DNA of 64,000 nucleotides from Nomia melanderi (Eukaryota; Arthropoda; Insecta; Hymenoptera; Halictidae), in assembly GCF_051020985.1 (NCBI RefSeq), contig NC_134999.1, forward strand, positions 35,435,160 through 35,499,159, written 5' to 3'. Under the pieces are notes generated by a model. The model made no database searches, had not been told where the DNA came from, and saw nothing but the letters and a program-made list of their open reading frames with translations. Below are positions 34,417-45,073 of this stretch, in pieces. Made by a program: the position numbers and the translations under genes. Within the stretch, counting starts at the first letter, position 1. Every line of letters begins with the position of its first letter.

Positions 34417-34422
34417 TTTATT
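34417..34422 (-). promoter_or_regulatory. Candidate atos poly(A) signal
   Basis: AATAAA on the minus strand (TTTATT on plus). It is the only exact minus-strand hexamer I noticed between the end of Pdk and the atos stop, and would give atos a 3' UTR of about 4.2 kb. Confidence 0.35.
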
Positions 34423-37400
34423 ACGTTTGGCCATGCGTACCATAAGTGAATCTCTGGACACAAATATATCTCTCTTCCTTTCTCTCCTCCTTTCACGCTC
34501 GCTTGCTCTCTCGTTCGCTCGTTCTCTTCCTCTCCATCTCTCTTTCTCACGGTCCCGTTCACTCTCTCACTCTCTCACTCATTCACTCGCACGCACTCTC
34601 TCTTCCTCCCATACCGGACACGCTTCGCTCGCTGAATAATAAAAAGTACGTCTTAGCAGTAACAATGAATTTTTGTTTATAAAATAACGCTACCCTATGT
34701 ACAATGCCTGGCGTTCATCAGTGTGCTCAGGTGACTCAACGCAACGTTTGTAATAACCAGCGCTGACGAGTGGAATTCGAATTACCCGCGGACTCGATCG
34801 ACGGATCCGAGGACCGCGATGCCGATCGATCGACGGGTAATTTACAAATTAGGTCATAGCCGATTCGCTGATACGTAAAAACAAAAATCCTCGAAGTAGT
34901 TGCGGTGCAACGGTTAAAAAACGAAATTATACTTTCTCTCTGTCCCTTTAAAAGCATCGTCGAACGAGCTACGGATTAAAACGGAAATTAAAATCACTGA
35001 AATCCTGAGGATAAAATCGTTAAAAAAGAAACAAAACAAAAAGAAAAAAATCAAAGAATACACACGCGCGAGGCTGTGTTGAGATTGATTTAAAAGTATT
35101 GCTGGTTGAGCCGTTCCTTCAACTCCTCCTTCCATCCCCCGAGTTTGGCACCGGTCGAATCAACTCGTCACCCACCCCTTTCCGCCCTTATTTTCGTCGA
35201 CAACAAGAAAATGCACACAATTTCCGGATCATCCGCAAACCTCTACGTCCCGATAAAAGTCTTTATCACAATGAATAATAATTACAGTAATGTTCTTAGT
35301 GCGCGTTTCTACGGTTTCGTGGTACGAGACGTCCCTCGACTGTAGGATTCCAAAAATACAATATTATCGTTCTCCCCTCGCAGTATCCGCGATTCTCCCG
35401 AAAGGTACGCTAGAATGAATTGCATAAAGTGTTGCTCGATCTTCCCGCCGTGTGAAGGTTAACCTGTTAACCGGTGATGGACGATCCGACTTCGTCAGTT
35501 CCCGATCGTGCGCGATTTATCAAATTACAGACGTACAGATTGTATCGTGCCTCACGCGTACCGTGGAACGATATCGCTTCGATATCGTGTCCGATCGTTC
35601 TCCGTTGCGTCGTTAATCGAAGAAGCTCGCGGCTAACAGGTTAAAATAGCGCGTAGACTTTAAAGCTATCAAAGCGACTGTCGTTCAACGTTGAATCCGG
35701 AAAAATATCTGCTACGAAGAGTTTCACAGTGTGTATGCGTGTGTTTGTATCTGTCTCTTTGTGTGTGTATACATGCTCGTATTATTGATCGTTTCGCGTT
35801 GACAGGAGAATTTCGTTGACGGTTTTATCCAGCGTTCAAGATGTTTGCGTCAAATACGGAAAAGAGAAAGCTACGTTCTCGAAGTTTCATCGAAAGCAAC
35901 TCGACGCGCGATTACGAAGTTTCTCACACGGATAGCCCAGCTGTTCGAGGCTTCTCGCCTCTGGTCAATGGGATCTCGATCAGGCGAAAGACTATTGCTA
36001 AAATTCCCTTCGATCGTTTAGTCAACGGTGAACCTACGCTACAACGTATGTATATACAGCATGGCAGTGGTTACACACTCTACGCTTTCCCTGCCGTACA
36101 ATACACGCGCCGCGAAACGTTCCGGCTCGCGACAACGAAACAACGTTTGGATTCGTGCCTGAAAACGAATCGAAATCCTCGCAATTCCTTCGATCGTTCC
36201 GTTCGACCCGTGAATCTCTCGCGGAAAGTTTTGTTCTCGAAACACGGCGCTTCGTCGATGTTCCTCGTCGTTTTCCCAAGTCGAGAGACAAACCGATCCT
36301 CCTGGTGAATCGCAAATTGCACCTTTCAATGAATTTACTCGTCTCGGTTCTTTCGTGTATCGACGAGACAATCGTATATTCGTTTCGCACGGAACAAATT
36401 GTGTTTGGTTTGCTGACGACCACCACCTGAACCTTGTTCACTCCGATTCGACTCGAACGGGGCGACATGGAAAATCCGGGACCCGTTTCGTTTCCGTTCG
36501 ATTCACGACTGATCATCGTGGAACGTTTGGTTACAAGAAATTGTTCGTGTGCGCACGGTTCAGGTAACGTTCGATCGAATCTTCCGAAGCGGAGGTATCC
36601 TCGAGTTGAGTTCGTTTTCAACGCGCGTAGAAAAATAAAGGGAAACGAACTGTCGTTCGGTACGGTGACAATAATGAGCGCCCTCGTGTGTCTGCGAAAG
36701 GTGTGTGTAATTCTGTACGGTTAGTAAATTACGCTCGGTTACATTCCTCGTACGACATTAGTACAGTTATTAATTAATTACGATCTAAGACATACTCGCT
36801 ACTCAAATAGATACTTTTTATAATAATTACTCTTTATAGTCTATCAAAATATTCATCACAGTGCTACGGACACAAAATTGTGTTCTGTTTATACGTGTAA
36901 ATAATGATTTTCTTCTTCATTTCTGGTTTTTTTTTTCGTTTTTCTATCATCGAGGAGGAAAAGTCGCGTAATCCAGCCACTCGTTGATCGCAAACTACGG
37001 TGTGTCACGCGAAAGAGTTCTCCGATCTTCCATTCTTCGATCATTCCGTTTCTCTCTCTTTCTCTCTTTCTTTTTTTTTTTTAATAAAATAAACGACGTC
37101 TTTGATCGTCTTTCGCTTTGTTTTCTTTCGAAAATATCAACGAATCGATAAATGGCATCTATTTTAAATTACATTTTAAACGATTTCCTAGATCACATGT
37201 TTTTTTTTCCACTTCTTCCTTGTTTTTTTCTTCGTATTTTGTACAGTTGCTTGAGAGGATGACGTTCGATGTCAACGAGAGACCCGATTTTTGACGTTTT
37301 CTGTACTCGTGTCGCTTACTTGTTATTATTCTTATCCGTCTTTCCTTTTTTCTCTTTTTCTTTAAACATTACGAGTGCTACACACACATGACAGTATCAT

Positions 37401-38607
37401 CCCGTTTGAAAGAAAAAAAAAAGAAGAAAAAAAAACGTTTCTTACTCGACTTTTATACGTGACTGCTATTTACAACAATATAATCGAGAAGATGGCCTTC
37501 CAAGGAGATCTTCTAGCTTGCGATTCAAAGTCCGCGGGCCTGGCAGCTGGAAACGTTTGAATTTGAAAGACAAAGGGACCTCAATCGGCAACGTAGAAAC
37601 GAGATTACAATCCAAACGAAACGGCTCGCTGCAAAGACCATACACTGAACTGAAAATTTCCATTGATCTTCGAACACGGTGAAAACTAGAATGGAAGAAG
37701 CTATCGCAAGCTAATGACGCGCCTTTCGTGTTATAAATAAAATTATTGCCTAAACGAAAGAAAAAGAAACAAATAAACCACGGCTAATCAATAAAGACAA
37801 GCGGCTCTTAGACGAAACAATCTTAAATGTTCCCCTTAGCATGCCTTTCTCGCTTCTCTTCGCAAAACATTTCTCCAGAGAAAGCAGCGTCTCTTTTAAA
37901 ACATTTCTCCCGAAAATCGTCCAACTCTCCGACCTTCTTCTCCTTCCTTCGCAGACGATCGTCTGAAAATCATTCAGCTGCGCTACACGAAAATAGGTAG
38001 GCAAGCTCCTAAAAATCCATTTGTCCGTCCTTCCATTTCCTCCAACCAGCCATCCTCTTGAAAATACACAAAGGTTTCCCTCTAGTCCATTCCACAACCA
38101 TTTCCGGATAAAGGCTCCTTTCCTCTTCGAATCTTGCGAATTCCATCACTTTCCCTCTTCCCTTGACAGTCTAACCTTCCTCGAAAAGCGTCAGTATTAA
38201 CAGACTGCGGACGTTTATGCGATAAAAAACTCAAAACGACTTAGCGATCGAAATGAAACGAAAATATTTATATACTCTTTTAAGAGTCGTATACGCGAAG
38301 CCCCGAATAACGAAGGAAGCTTCATTAAGCTTCGATATGGATGGGGAACAATCATTGAATCGCATAGAGATCCGTAGTCTAATTATTAAAGACTGATTTC
38401 GATCGAACTGTACCACTTGCAGGGTTCCCCTTTCCTCGGGCTCGTCTCAAAATCCGTTTTCGTTCGACGCGCAGCCTTTTCCAAAGCGAACAGTGCCTTT
38501 CTGCGAAAGATCTGTGCGGGAAAAACAGTCCGAATTTAAACCTCTGCGTAAAGGGGGCTAGGAGAGCGGAGCGACTGGCAGCAACCCCATGGAAAGAGCC
38601 ACATGGC
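34423..38607 (-). other. atos: Probable atos 3' UTR / inter-gene region
   Basis: No convincing coding frame. It contains a pyrimidine-rich CT/CACT stretch (34468-34600), T-rich runs near 37070-37082 and 37200, and A-rich runs near 37410-37436. Its lack of exons and position after the atos stop make a long 3' UTR the simplest reading, but a boundary cannot be proved from sequence. Confidence 0.4.
34468..34600 (+). repeat. Pyrimidine-rich CT/CACT low-complexity tract
   Basis: Imperfect CTCT/CACT sequence producing Leu-Ser-rich artificial frames. GA/GAGT-rich on the atos sense strand. Confidence 0.8.
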
Positions 38608-38776
38608 TCAGCACCTTGGCGAAAATTTCGGATTGGTAGGACCGTGGATGTAGCTCCGGAGTTCCTTTGGTGGCTCTGACCCGAAGTCCGATGCCGTGTC
38701 GACGTCGGACTTCCGGCAAATGATCATACGAATGTCCGTGTGCAAGTAAATTCGGCCCGACTTGCCGGACATGAAT
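38608..38776 (-). CDS. atos: atos coding exon 8 and stop
   Basis: Acceptor ..ttttcgtttcag. Encodes RFMSGKSGRIYLHTDIRMI, KELRSYIHGPTNPKFSPRC and TGA at 38610-38608. The family also ends in NPxFSPRC. Confidence 0.96.
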
Positions 38777-41700
38777 CTGAAACGAAAAATTCCGTTGTAA
38801 CGCCGCGGACGTCGGCGGTTCGTTCACGCGCGCAGACGCGCGCGCGCGCGCGCGAGCAGACAAAAAGCATGCCTAGGATCGTGGAGAAACTGAAGAAAGC
38901 TTAGGAGGCGGGTTAGTAGACGAATCAGCGGCGGGAACAGCGAACAAAGCGTAACGTAGCGTCGACGCAAAGAAAGGAGACAAAAGTCACGACTATCGAG
39001 CGTGAACGTTGTTCGCGCGTGTATTGATCGTCGATCGATAAGTGCGACGATAATCAATAATGATCACGTTAAAACTCCGTTTAGCGATAAACAGAAAGGG
39101 TCTTCTTCACACTCGATAGCTAGGACAGCTACTGGGAACACTGGACATGAAAGCTTTAAAACTTTAATCGATGAGGAGAAGCGCGTGCACTCCCGCCGCA
39201 GCTAATTAAAATTTCAAAGTTCCACAGTTGTACGGACAAAATTGGACGTTTCGTTCTAGAAACAGTTGTTGTACGCACCTAAGATGAACGAGGTAGCGTA
39301 GCGTTTTGTCCCGCAGTGTTCTCTGACGTAAAAAAGTATGAGATCGTGGCGGCATATCAGAAAGATCGTATAGTACTACGAACATCTTAACGACAGTACC
39401 CAAGGGATTGAGAAGCGTTACTTGTATAGTACCGCTTCTTGGTACTTGGTAGCCCTTTTTGCCCAAATTAATATGTGCCTATGCAAAAAAGGAACAGGTG
39501 TTTGTTCAGATCGGTCGTCCCCCGGTTACGGATTAAAAATCAAATTCAACGGAAGAGAGATCTTCCCTCGAAGTCACGCGAATAGGGAGTAGGAATCAAA
39601 CGATATTTTAAACAATATTCCAAAAAATAATCAAAAGAACAAGAGACTAAAGTCGGAGAACAGAGAATCGGATCGTGTATACGTACGAGATAGGGCGTAG
39701 AAACTTTATCATTGTCACCGAGTGTGTAAAAGAACACGGTGACCGGAAGTTTTCGATGTTTCGGGCAGAAGGAACCGCTCGCGCCGAGCTCCGCCGTGAA
39801 CCCGTGAACCGTCGACACCGGTTCGAGCCTTCCGTTCAACGCCGATTCCTCGAAGCTGCCTAAAAGAGCGTGACTCTGCGGTCTACTGCGAGAAGTGGAT
39901 CGCCTTTTCGGCGTCTCCTCGCCTTCCCCGGCGTTCTCGGTCTCTCTGTCGGTTTCCTCCAATGAGACAGCGCCTGGGCTCGGCGGGGTATTGAGCTCGA
40001 ACAATGCGCTGGAACAAGCAAACCTCGTTTCGTCAGCTTAGCCGTCACGCGCCTCTTCGTGGGAGAAGCTCTACGCTTCGATTCGAAGGATTAACTCGGC
40101 TTCGACGCGAAAGACGGTAATCTTAGGGTATCGTTGAAAGACAAAGGGCTCGTACCTTCTCTTAGATGACACAGAATTCAAGCTACTATCGTAATCGAAA
40201 CAACAGCTGCCTCTTCTCAACGGCGCCGGGCTGGAGGTCAACGGCAACCCGGTCCTGCTGTGGAACACCATCGACGCGGCGTTCTCCAATGATCTCCGGA
40301 ATCTCTCTTGCTCGATGGCAGTGGGCACTACCCTGTCGAGGGTCTCGTCCTCCTCGATGATCGTCGTATTGTCCTTCGCGTTGCTCCACGGCTTCGTTTC
40401 CTTGGCCAGCTTCGCAACAGCTTCGTTATCGTCTTCCTTCTGCTCGGTAGCTGTGCTATCCTCCTGGTTTGTACTATACAGTCTGTTCTGCCACTTGAGC
40501 ATACCCGGATCGTCGTATCCGCCGGTGCTACCCTCCTTGTAATTTGTACTATAGGTTCTCGAGTTTTGATGTGCGCCATTTGTACTAAGCTCTGAAGGAT
40601 CGGTGCACGCCTCACTCTTCTTCTCCGGCTCCGCGAAGCCCGTGAAGTCTATCCGTCGCTTCGCCCTGCTGTCCCTCGTGTTCTTTGGATCGTGCAAGCT
40701 CGGTTGCACGTTGTTGTACGAGAACGAACGTTGGACGACCGTCGGCTGTGCCTCCGCACTGTCCCCGGCTTTCTTCTCTTGCTCCTTCTTGAACAGCTGT
40801 CGAATCCTGCTGAACTTCTTGTTCAGCGCCACGTGCAACGACTTCTCGTCCTCCAGCGCCACGGTCCTCTGCTCCTGGCACATACGCTCGGCCTCCACGT
40901 TGCTCCGAGCATTCTCCGTCTCGCTCGCGGCCGCCGACGACGACACGGACCTCGGCTTGGTCCCGCTAGAAACCTCTGGCAGATTTCTTCGTTCCTTACT
41001 GGTTCGTAAGATTGCTCCCAATAGTATGTCCGCCTTGTTCGACACGTTCTGTAGACAGTCGGCGGCCTCGTTCAACCGTTTCTCGGTGTTGGTGCACTTC
41101 ACCGTTTGCGAATCCTCGTTCGATCCGCTGTCCAGTTTCTCCCGCTTCTGCGAGGGATTGTAGATATTCTTATTGCCATAGATCTCGCCGAAGTGGGTCT
41201 TCTCCATAGCTTGCTGGTCGTTCTTCCGGCAGAGCTTGTGGCTGCAGCTCTCGCAAGCCTTGCCGCGATTCGCTATGTTGTTCGTCGAGCATTCGCTGTT
41301 CTCCAGGTTCACGTACTTCCTTTCCGGCCCGTCCTCGAACGACTTCTCCGACCTCTCCCGCCTCTTCACCGTCTTCACGCTGGTCCTCTTCCGGCCGGAC
41401 GGCGTTCTGGCCCTCAGCACGGCCAGCACTTCGTCGAATTCCCGTTGACTCAGCTCCAGGTTGCAGTTCTTGAATTTCACCTCGGTCCCGTGCTGCTCTT
41501 GGCTCTTCAGGTTCGTCGCTTTCACCTTGTTCTCCACGTAGCCGTTGCTCGGCGCGACGCCCAGCATTCTGCCGGGCACCTTGGTGAACCAATCCAAGAA
41601 ACCTCCTTCCTCCTTCGCTTTCTCCTTCTCCTCCGGGAACGACAACTTGGACATCAACTGGCTCAGATCCTTTCCCGATCTCCCTTTGTTATTCGCGGCG

Positions 41701-44700
41701 CCGTCTAACGCGGAGTCCGCGAATTCCTGGCCGGCGGACACGGCGTTGGAAAGCTTGTTCGACGGTTTGGTGCAGCTCTGGTGCACCATGCAAACAGAGT
41801 TCAGGGAGTCCTGCTTGAGCCGGTTATTCGTCGACGGGCCAGGATTTGACTCGTGGAAAGGACTCGGTTGCCGGAACGGATTGATCACTAAACTCGTATC
41901 CCTGGACACTGCCGGTTTGCAGGTTCTCTCGGAGTCGTTGAAGTAGCTCTCCTTGTTCCCGCGCAGGCTCTGGAACGCGCACTTGCTGTTCGCGGTGCTG
42001 TTGTTCCAGGACTCGACGAAAGACCACGGTAACGAGGAATTGAACGGTATCAGATTCTCGAACAGCCCGTTCCTCTCCGCCGGCTTGCTCTCCGCGTCTT
42101 TCATCTTCTTGTTGCCGGTCTTCGCGTCTTTCTTCTCCAAGTTGCACTGCTTGTCCTTGAAGCCGGCCGGCTTCGCTGGCTCCGCATCCTCGAGCGACCT
42201 CTTGTAGCGCTTCTCCACGTTCCCGTCGCGCTCCTCGATGCTCAGCTGAGCCTTGAAGCAACGCTCCAGGTTGTCGGCGTTCAAATTGTTGCGGTTCCTC
42301 ACTCCGTTCTCCTCCAGCTTGCAGTGGCTCTGGCTCTGAACAGACTTGCCGCGGTTGTTCGAGATCTCGGCCGAGCACTTCGGGTAGCTCGAGCTTTGGC
42401 TGTCCTTCGCCTCCTGCGTGATGGACTCCTGGACCGCCGGCAGAGGCATCGGTTGCACTGTCACGGTGTTCACGTCCGAGGGACCGCATGGCAGCGAACG
42501 GCGTCGTTTCCTCTCTCCGGTCGGCCGCGGGATGGACGGTGAAGGCGGCGAGACGTCCTCGTCCTCGCAGCGGCAGTGATGCTTGCCGAGCTTGTCGCAG
42601 GACGTCTGCAGTCTGTCGTCCACCAATGCTGCGCGAGAAAAGCAGGTGTCAATCGGAGGTTCGGCAGTTCTCGGTGAAGCCCTTCCAGAGCGAACATCTC
42701 AGTATTTCGCAAGCATCGCGGCTAACCGACAATCGTCGATGTCGCCGTGGTCTTTCATTATATCGGCGAAACTGGGAGGAGCGCGATCCGCGAGACAACG
42801 GGATGCGAGATTCTCTTCGGCGAAGAAGGAACCACTGCTAGAACAATGAAGCTGCCTGCAACGCTTGCGAAACGTTGAGACATTCCTTCTGAAAGAACGA
42901 GGCTTACACCTGAAAACCTCGACGGCGAGAACCGTTTCGAAACGATTCGAGGGAACGGAGGGGGAATATCAAAGGGAATCCTGGAGTTTTACAACGATGA
43001 AATCAAAGGGGGAAAAAAGATTGCAAGGTAAAGGATAGTCGGCGAACGCTGGATCAGCGGATTTCTAGGCAGAGTAGGTTAGTGTCAAGTCGAGGGATAT
43101 AGAAAGGAAGACACGGATTCTGAAGGTGATACAGGAACGCTGAAATATCACGTTCATCGTCTCTAATATCTTTGATTACCAGGCAGAACGAGGCCCTCGG
43201 TGTTCTGGGAAGCAGCGGGGACCGGGATCGCCTTGGTGGGCGTCAAAGCCCTCGCGACACCCTCCTCGTCTTTCTCTTTGATCGGATGCAACGGACAGGT
43301 GAGAATCGGCACCTCCTCCATCCTCGGCAGTGCCCACACGGTGACCTAAAATTTACACAAGAAATCCTCTTCAGCTCGATTAAGTGCAGTGATGGGTACA
43401 CTCGAACGAGACCGGCGGGTAGCCGGTGTGACTCATCTGCTGGTTAAAAGTAGGCATTCGTTAGTGTCCTCGGCCACCAGAATAGAACCGTGGAAGGTAC
43501 TCCAAGTACGTGGACGGGAGGACCATCGCACGGATTACATGAACGGTTCGAGGAACATTGACCTCGGCTTTTACCGTGAGTCGAACTCTCGAACGTGCCG
43601 TTTCTGTACGCGTATCGCTCTGTGTGCGGGTCGGTTCGCCGGAGTCGCTGGATCGATTCGGACCATCTACGCTCTCGCCGGTATCGCACGCGTCAAATGC
43701 GGACGAAGATGGATTTCACGATGGAATCGCCGTCGATGAATCCTATAGTCTGTTTTTTCGAGAGAGAAACAACCCGAGGTTCACCCGACACTTTCAATCT
43801 AAACGTTCTCCACATTCTGAATAATTCGCGCAACCGCGTCGGAGTGGGGAGAACTATCGCGATCGCAGATGTACCTTGGACTCGCTTCTTTCAACGAACA
43901 GACCGTAGCGTTTGTTTGCTCGCGCGACGATAAACCTGCATTAGTTTAACAAGAACCAGGTTGAGACGAAGCGATGCCGAACGCGATGGATCGGCTTGGT
44001 CCAATCTCTCCTCCGTTCCACCTACCTTTATCGAATTTCCATCGCCGCTGCCGGCCAAAGGGAAGGTATGCTCTACAGGGGCCTCCCGGAATTTCCTCAG
44101 ATTCTCCTCGTTATACGGCACCACCCTCGTCGTGATGTAGCTCGGCGCTGTGCCGTTGCTTCGGGACCACCAGGCCGCGACTTGACTGAAGTGAAGCCGG
44201 GAGCGTACCGCTTGGTACAGCCCGTAAAAGTTCATCGTCTCCGGACTCCTATGTTTTTGTTCGTTCATTTTTTTATACAGACCAGACAGGCGTTTACGTA
44301 AATTCCCGTAAGCCGGTATACTATCGAGAGACCAAGTGCGTCGATCGCTTGCACTCACTTGCTGGGAACGACGCAGATACACCAGTACTCCAGCAGCATC
44401 TCCGACGCTTGTTGCCATGGTGAGATTGATAAGGACGGCACGGTACTGATCGGATTCTTGTTCGTCGCTTTGGCCAAACCGCACGGACAATCGCTGCACA
44501 ACATTACTTCGATGCACAAGTACGAACCGATCGCTGTACGATCGGCGATCTCTCGAACCAGCACAAGATATCGATTGCACTGGACAAAACGAAAATGCAG
44601 ATTTCACGGTTAGACTCTGATCGATTTTATTTTTACCGATAACTTTAACCCTTCGAGGACGAATGTCGTCATTTTGGATACATCGAACTTTCACATTTAA

Positions 44701-45071
44701 TATATAACAGATCACTCGATAGTTTTCTTTTTCAGCGTTCAAGACAAGAAAGGTTCTCGATACTTGAAAAAAATCCTCATCCGCAAAGGGTTAAGCTTGA
44801 CGAAAGAGAACAAGGTATCTGAAATTTGTATTCGTCTCTAGGACATGAATTATTTTACCAAGTAATTGTCTTCCTCGCACACATGGTCGTTAGGAGCCGC
44901 CTGCATGGGCGCCGCACAGTGTGGGCCTTCTTTGTAACCACGTGGAAGGCCCTGAATCCTCCCTTCGGACACAAGGACTCCAAGGGCTCGGAACACGCTA
45001 AGAATGCCACCCCGACCGCCAACCCCATTTGGGCTGGGAATGCCTCCTATCACCGCGCCTAGGCAGTGCAT
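38608..45071 (-). CDS. atos: Atossa homologue (ATOS/FAM214 family; 8 coding exons, 1328 aa)
   Basis: In coding order: 45071-44859, 44579-44359, 44248-44026, 43345-43180, 42628-40156, 40008-39687, 39478-39279, 38776-38608 (3987 nt, no internal stop, all phases agree). The N-terminus has SEGRIQGLPRGYKEGPHCAAP, like the start of vertebrate ATOSA, then MNFYGLYQAVRS..LHFSQVAAW and EHTFP. Residues 276-1098 are a long low-complexity exon with basic motif KRRRS (315-319). The C-terminus has FDYD..LNSV, the conserved LLGSFEESALNGRLEP..GFTAELGASGSFCP block, GKKGYQVPRSGTIQVTLLNP and DMPPRSHTFLRQRT, ending NPKFSPRC. In Drosophila, Atossa is a nuclear regulator reported to promote macrophage tissue invasion and mitochondrial metabolism. 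Start choice: ATG two bases after acceptor ..gtgttacag; a coding exon further upstream cannot be excluded. Confidence 0.93.
38836..38854. repeat. (CG)n tract in the last atos intron
   Basis: About 19 bp of alternating CG with Z-DNA potential, 60 bp upstream of the final acceptor in the transcript sense. Confidence 0.85.
39279..39478 (-). CDS. atos: atos coding exon 7 (Atos C-terminal domain)
   Basis: Acceptor ..ttttgcatag, donor GTGCGT. Encodes AHINLGKKGYQVPRSGTIQ, TVVKMFVVLYDLSDMP and FLRQRTLRDKTLRYLVHL, near-identical in pattern to vertebrate ATOSA. Confidence 0.96.
39687..40008 (-). CDS. atos: atos coding exon 6 (conserved Atos domain)
   Basis: Acceptor ..cttgttccag, donor GTACGT. Encodes ALFELNTPPSPGAVS, an acidic and basic linker, then LLGSFEESALNGRLEP and GFTAELGASGSFCP, the hallmark Atos domain (former DUF4210). 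Confidence 0.96.
40156..42628 (-). CDS. atos: atos coding exon 5 (large central exon)
   Basis: 2473 nt, acceptor ..tctcgcgcag, donor GTACGA. Encodes 823 whole codons: a CRCEDED segment, GERKRRRSLP, a long Ser/Lys/Glu/Asn-rich probably disordered middle, a basic GRKRTSVKTVKRRERS patch, and at the end TGLPLTSSPAPLRRG..FDYDSSLNSVSSKR, conserved in ATOS proteins. Long antisense frames here are shadows. Confidence 0.96.
43180..43345 (-). CDS. atos: atos coding exon 4
   Basis: Acceptor ..aaattttag, donor GTAATC. Encodes VTVWALPRMEEVPILTCPLH, matching the VSV..LPR..PVLTC pattern of ATOS proteins. Confidence 0.9.
44026..44248 (-). CDS. atos: atos coding exon 3
   Basis: Acceptor ..aaaaacatag (poor polypyrimidine tract but phase-correct), donor GTAGGT. 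Encodes SPETMNFYGLYQAVRS, LHFSQVAAWWS and VEHTFPLAG, the best-conserved N-terminal part of the family. Confidence 0.9.
44359..44579 (-). CDS. atos: atos coding exon 2
   Basis: Acceptor ..cgttttgtccag, donor GTGAGTGC; 221 nt, phase 0 in, phase 2 out. Encodes LVREIADRTAIGSYLCIEVM, a Cys-rich segment, and SPWQQASEMLLEYW. Confidence 0.88.
44645..44794. mobile_element. TTAA element (family F) inside an atos intron
   Basis: 150 bp. Starts TTAACCCTTCGAGGACGAAT, ends CCGCAAAGGGTTAA; ends are imperfect inverted repeats. Takes up over half of the 279-bp intron 44580-44858. Confidence 0.8.
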
Positions 45072-45073
45072 AC
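44859..45073 (-). CDS. atos: atos first recognised coding exon (start codon 45071-45069)
   Basis: Acceptor gcgtgttacag then GT and ATG; donor GTAAAA after ..AATTACTTG. Encodes 71 residues; the EGR..KG..HC pattern resembles the vertebrate ATOSA N-terminus, which supports translation. Gly-rich residues 9-22 are unfamiliar. Confidence 0.75.

Noticed and set aside
40603..41708. Plus-strand frames of 186 and 200 codons
   Set aside because: Antisense shadows of atos exon 5, whose coding sense is fixed by conserved ends and splice phases.
43891..44742. 283-codon minus-strand frame read as one exon
   Set aside because: It overlaps true atos exon 3 in the right frame but reads through an intron and a TTAA element; only 44026-44248 is exon.
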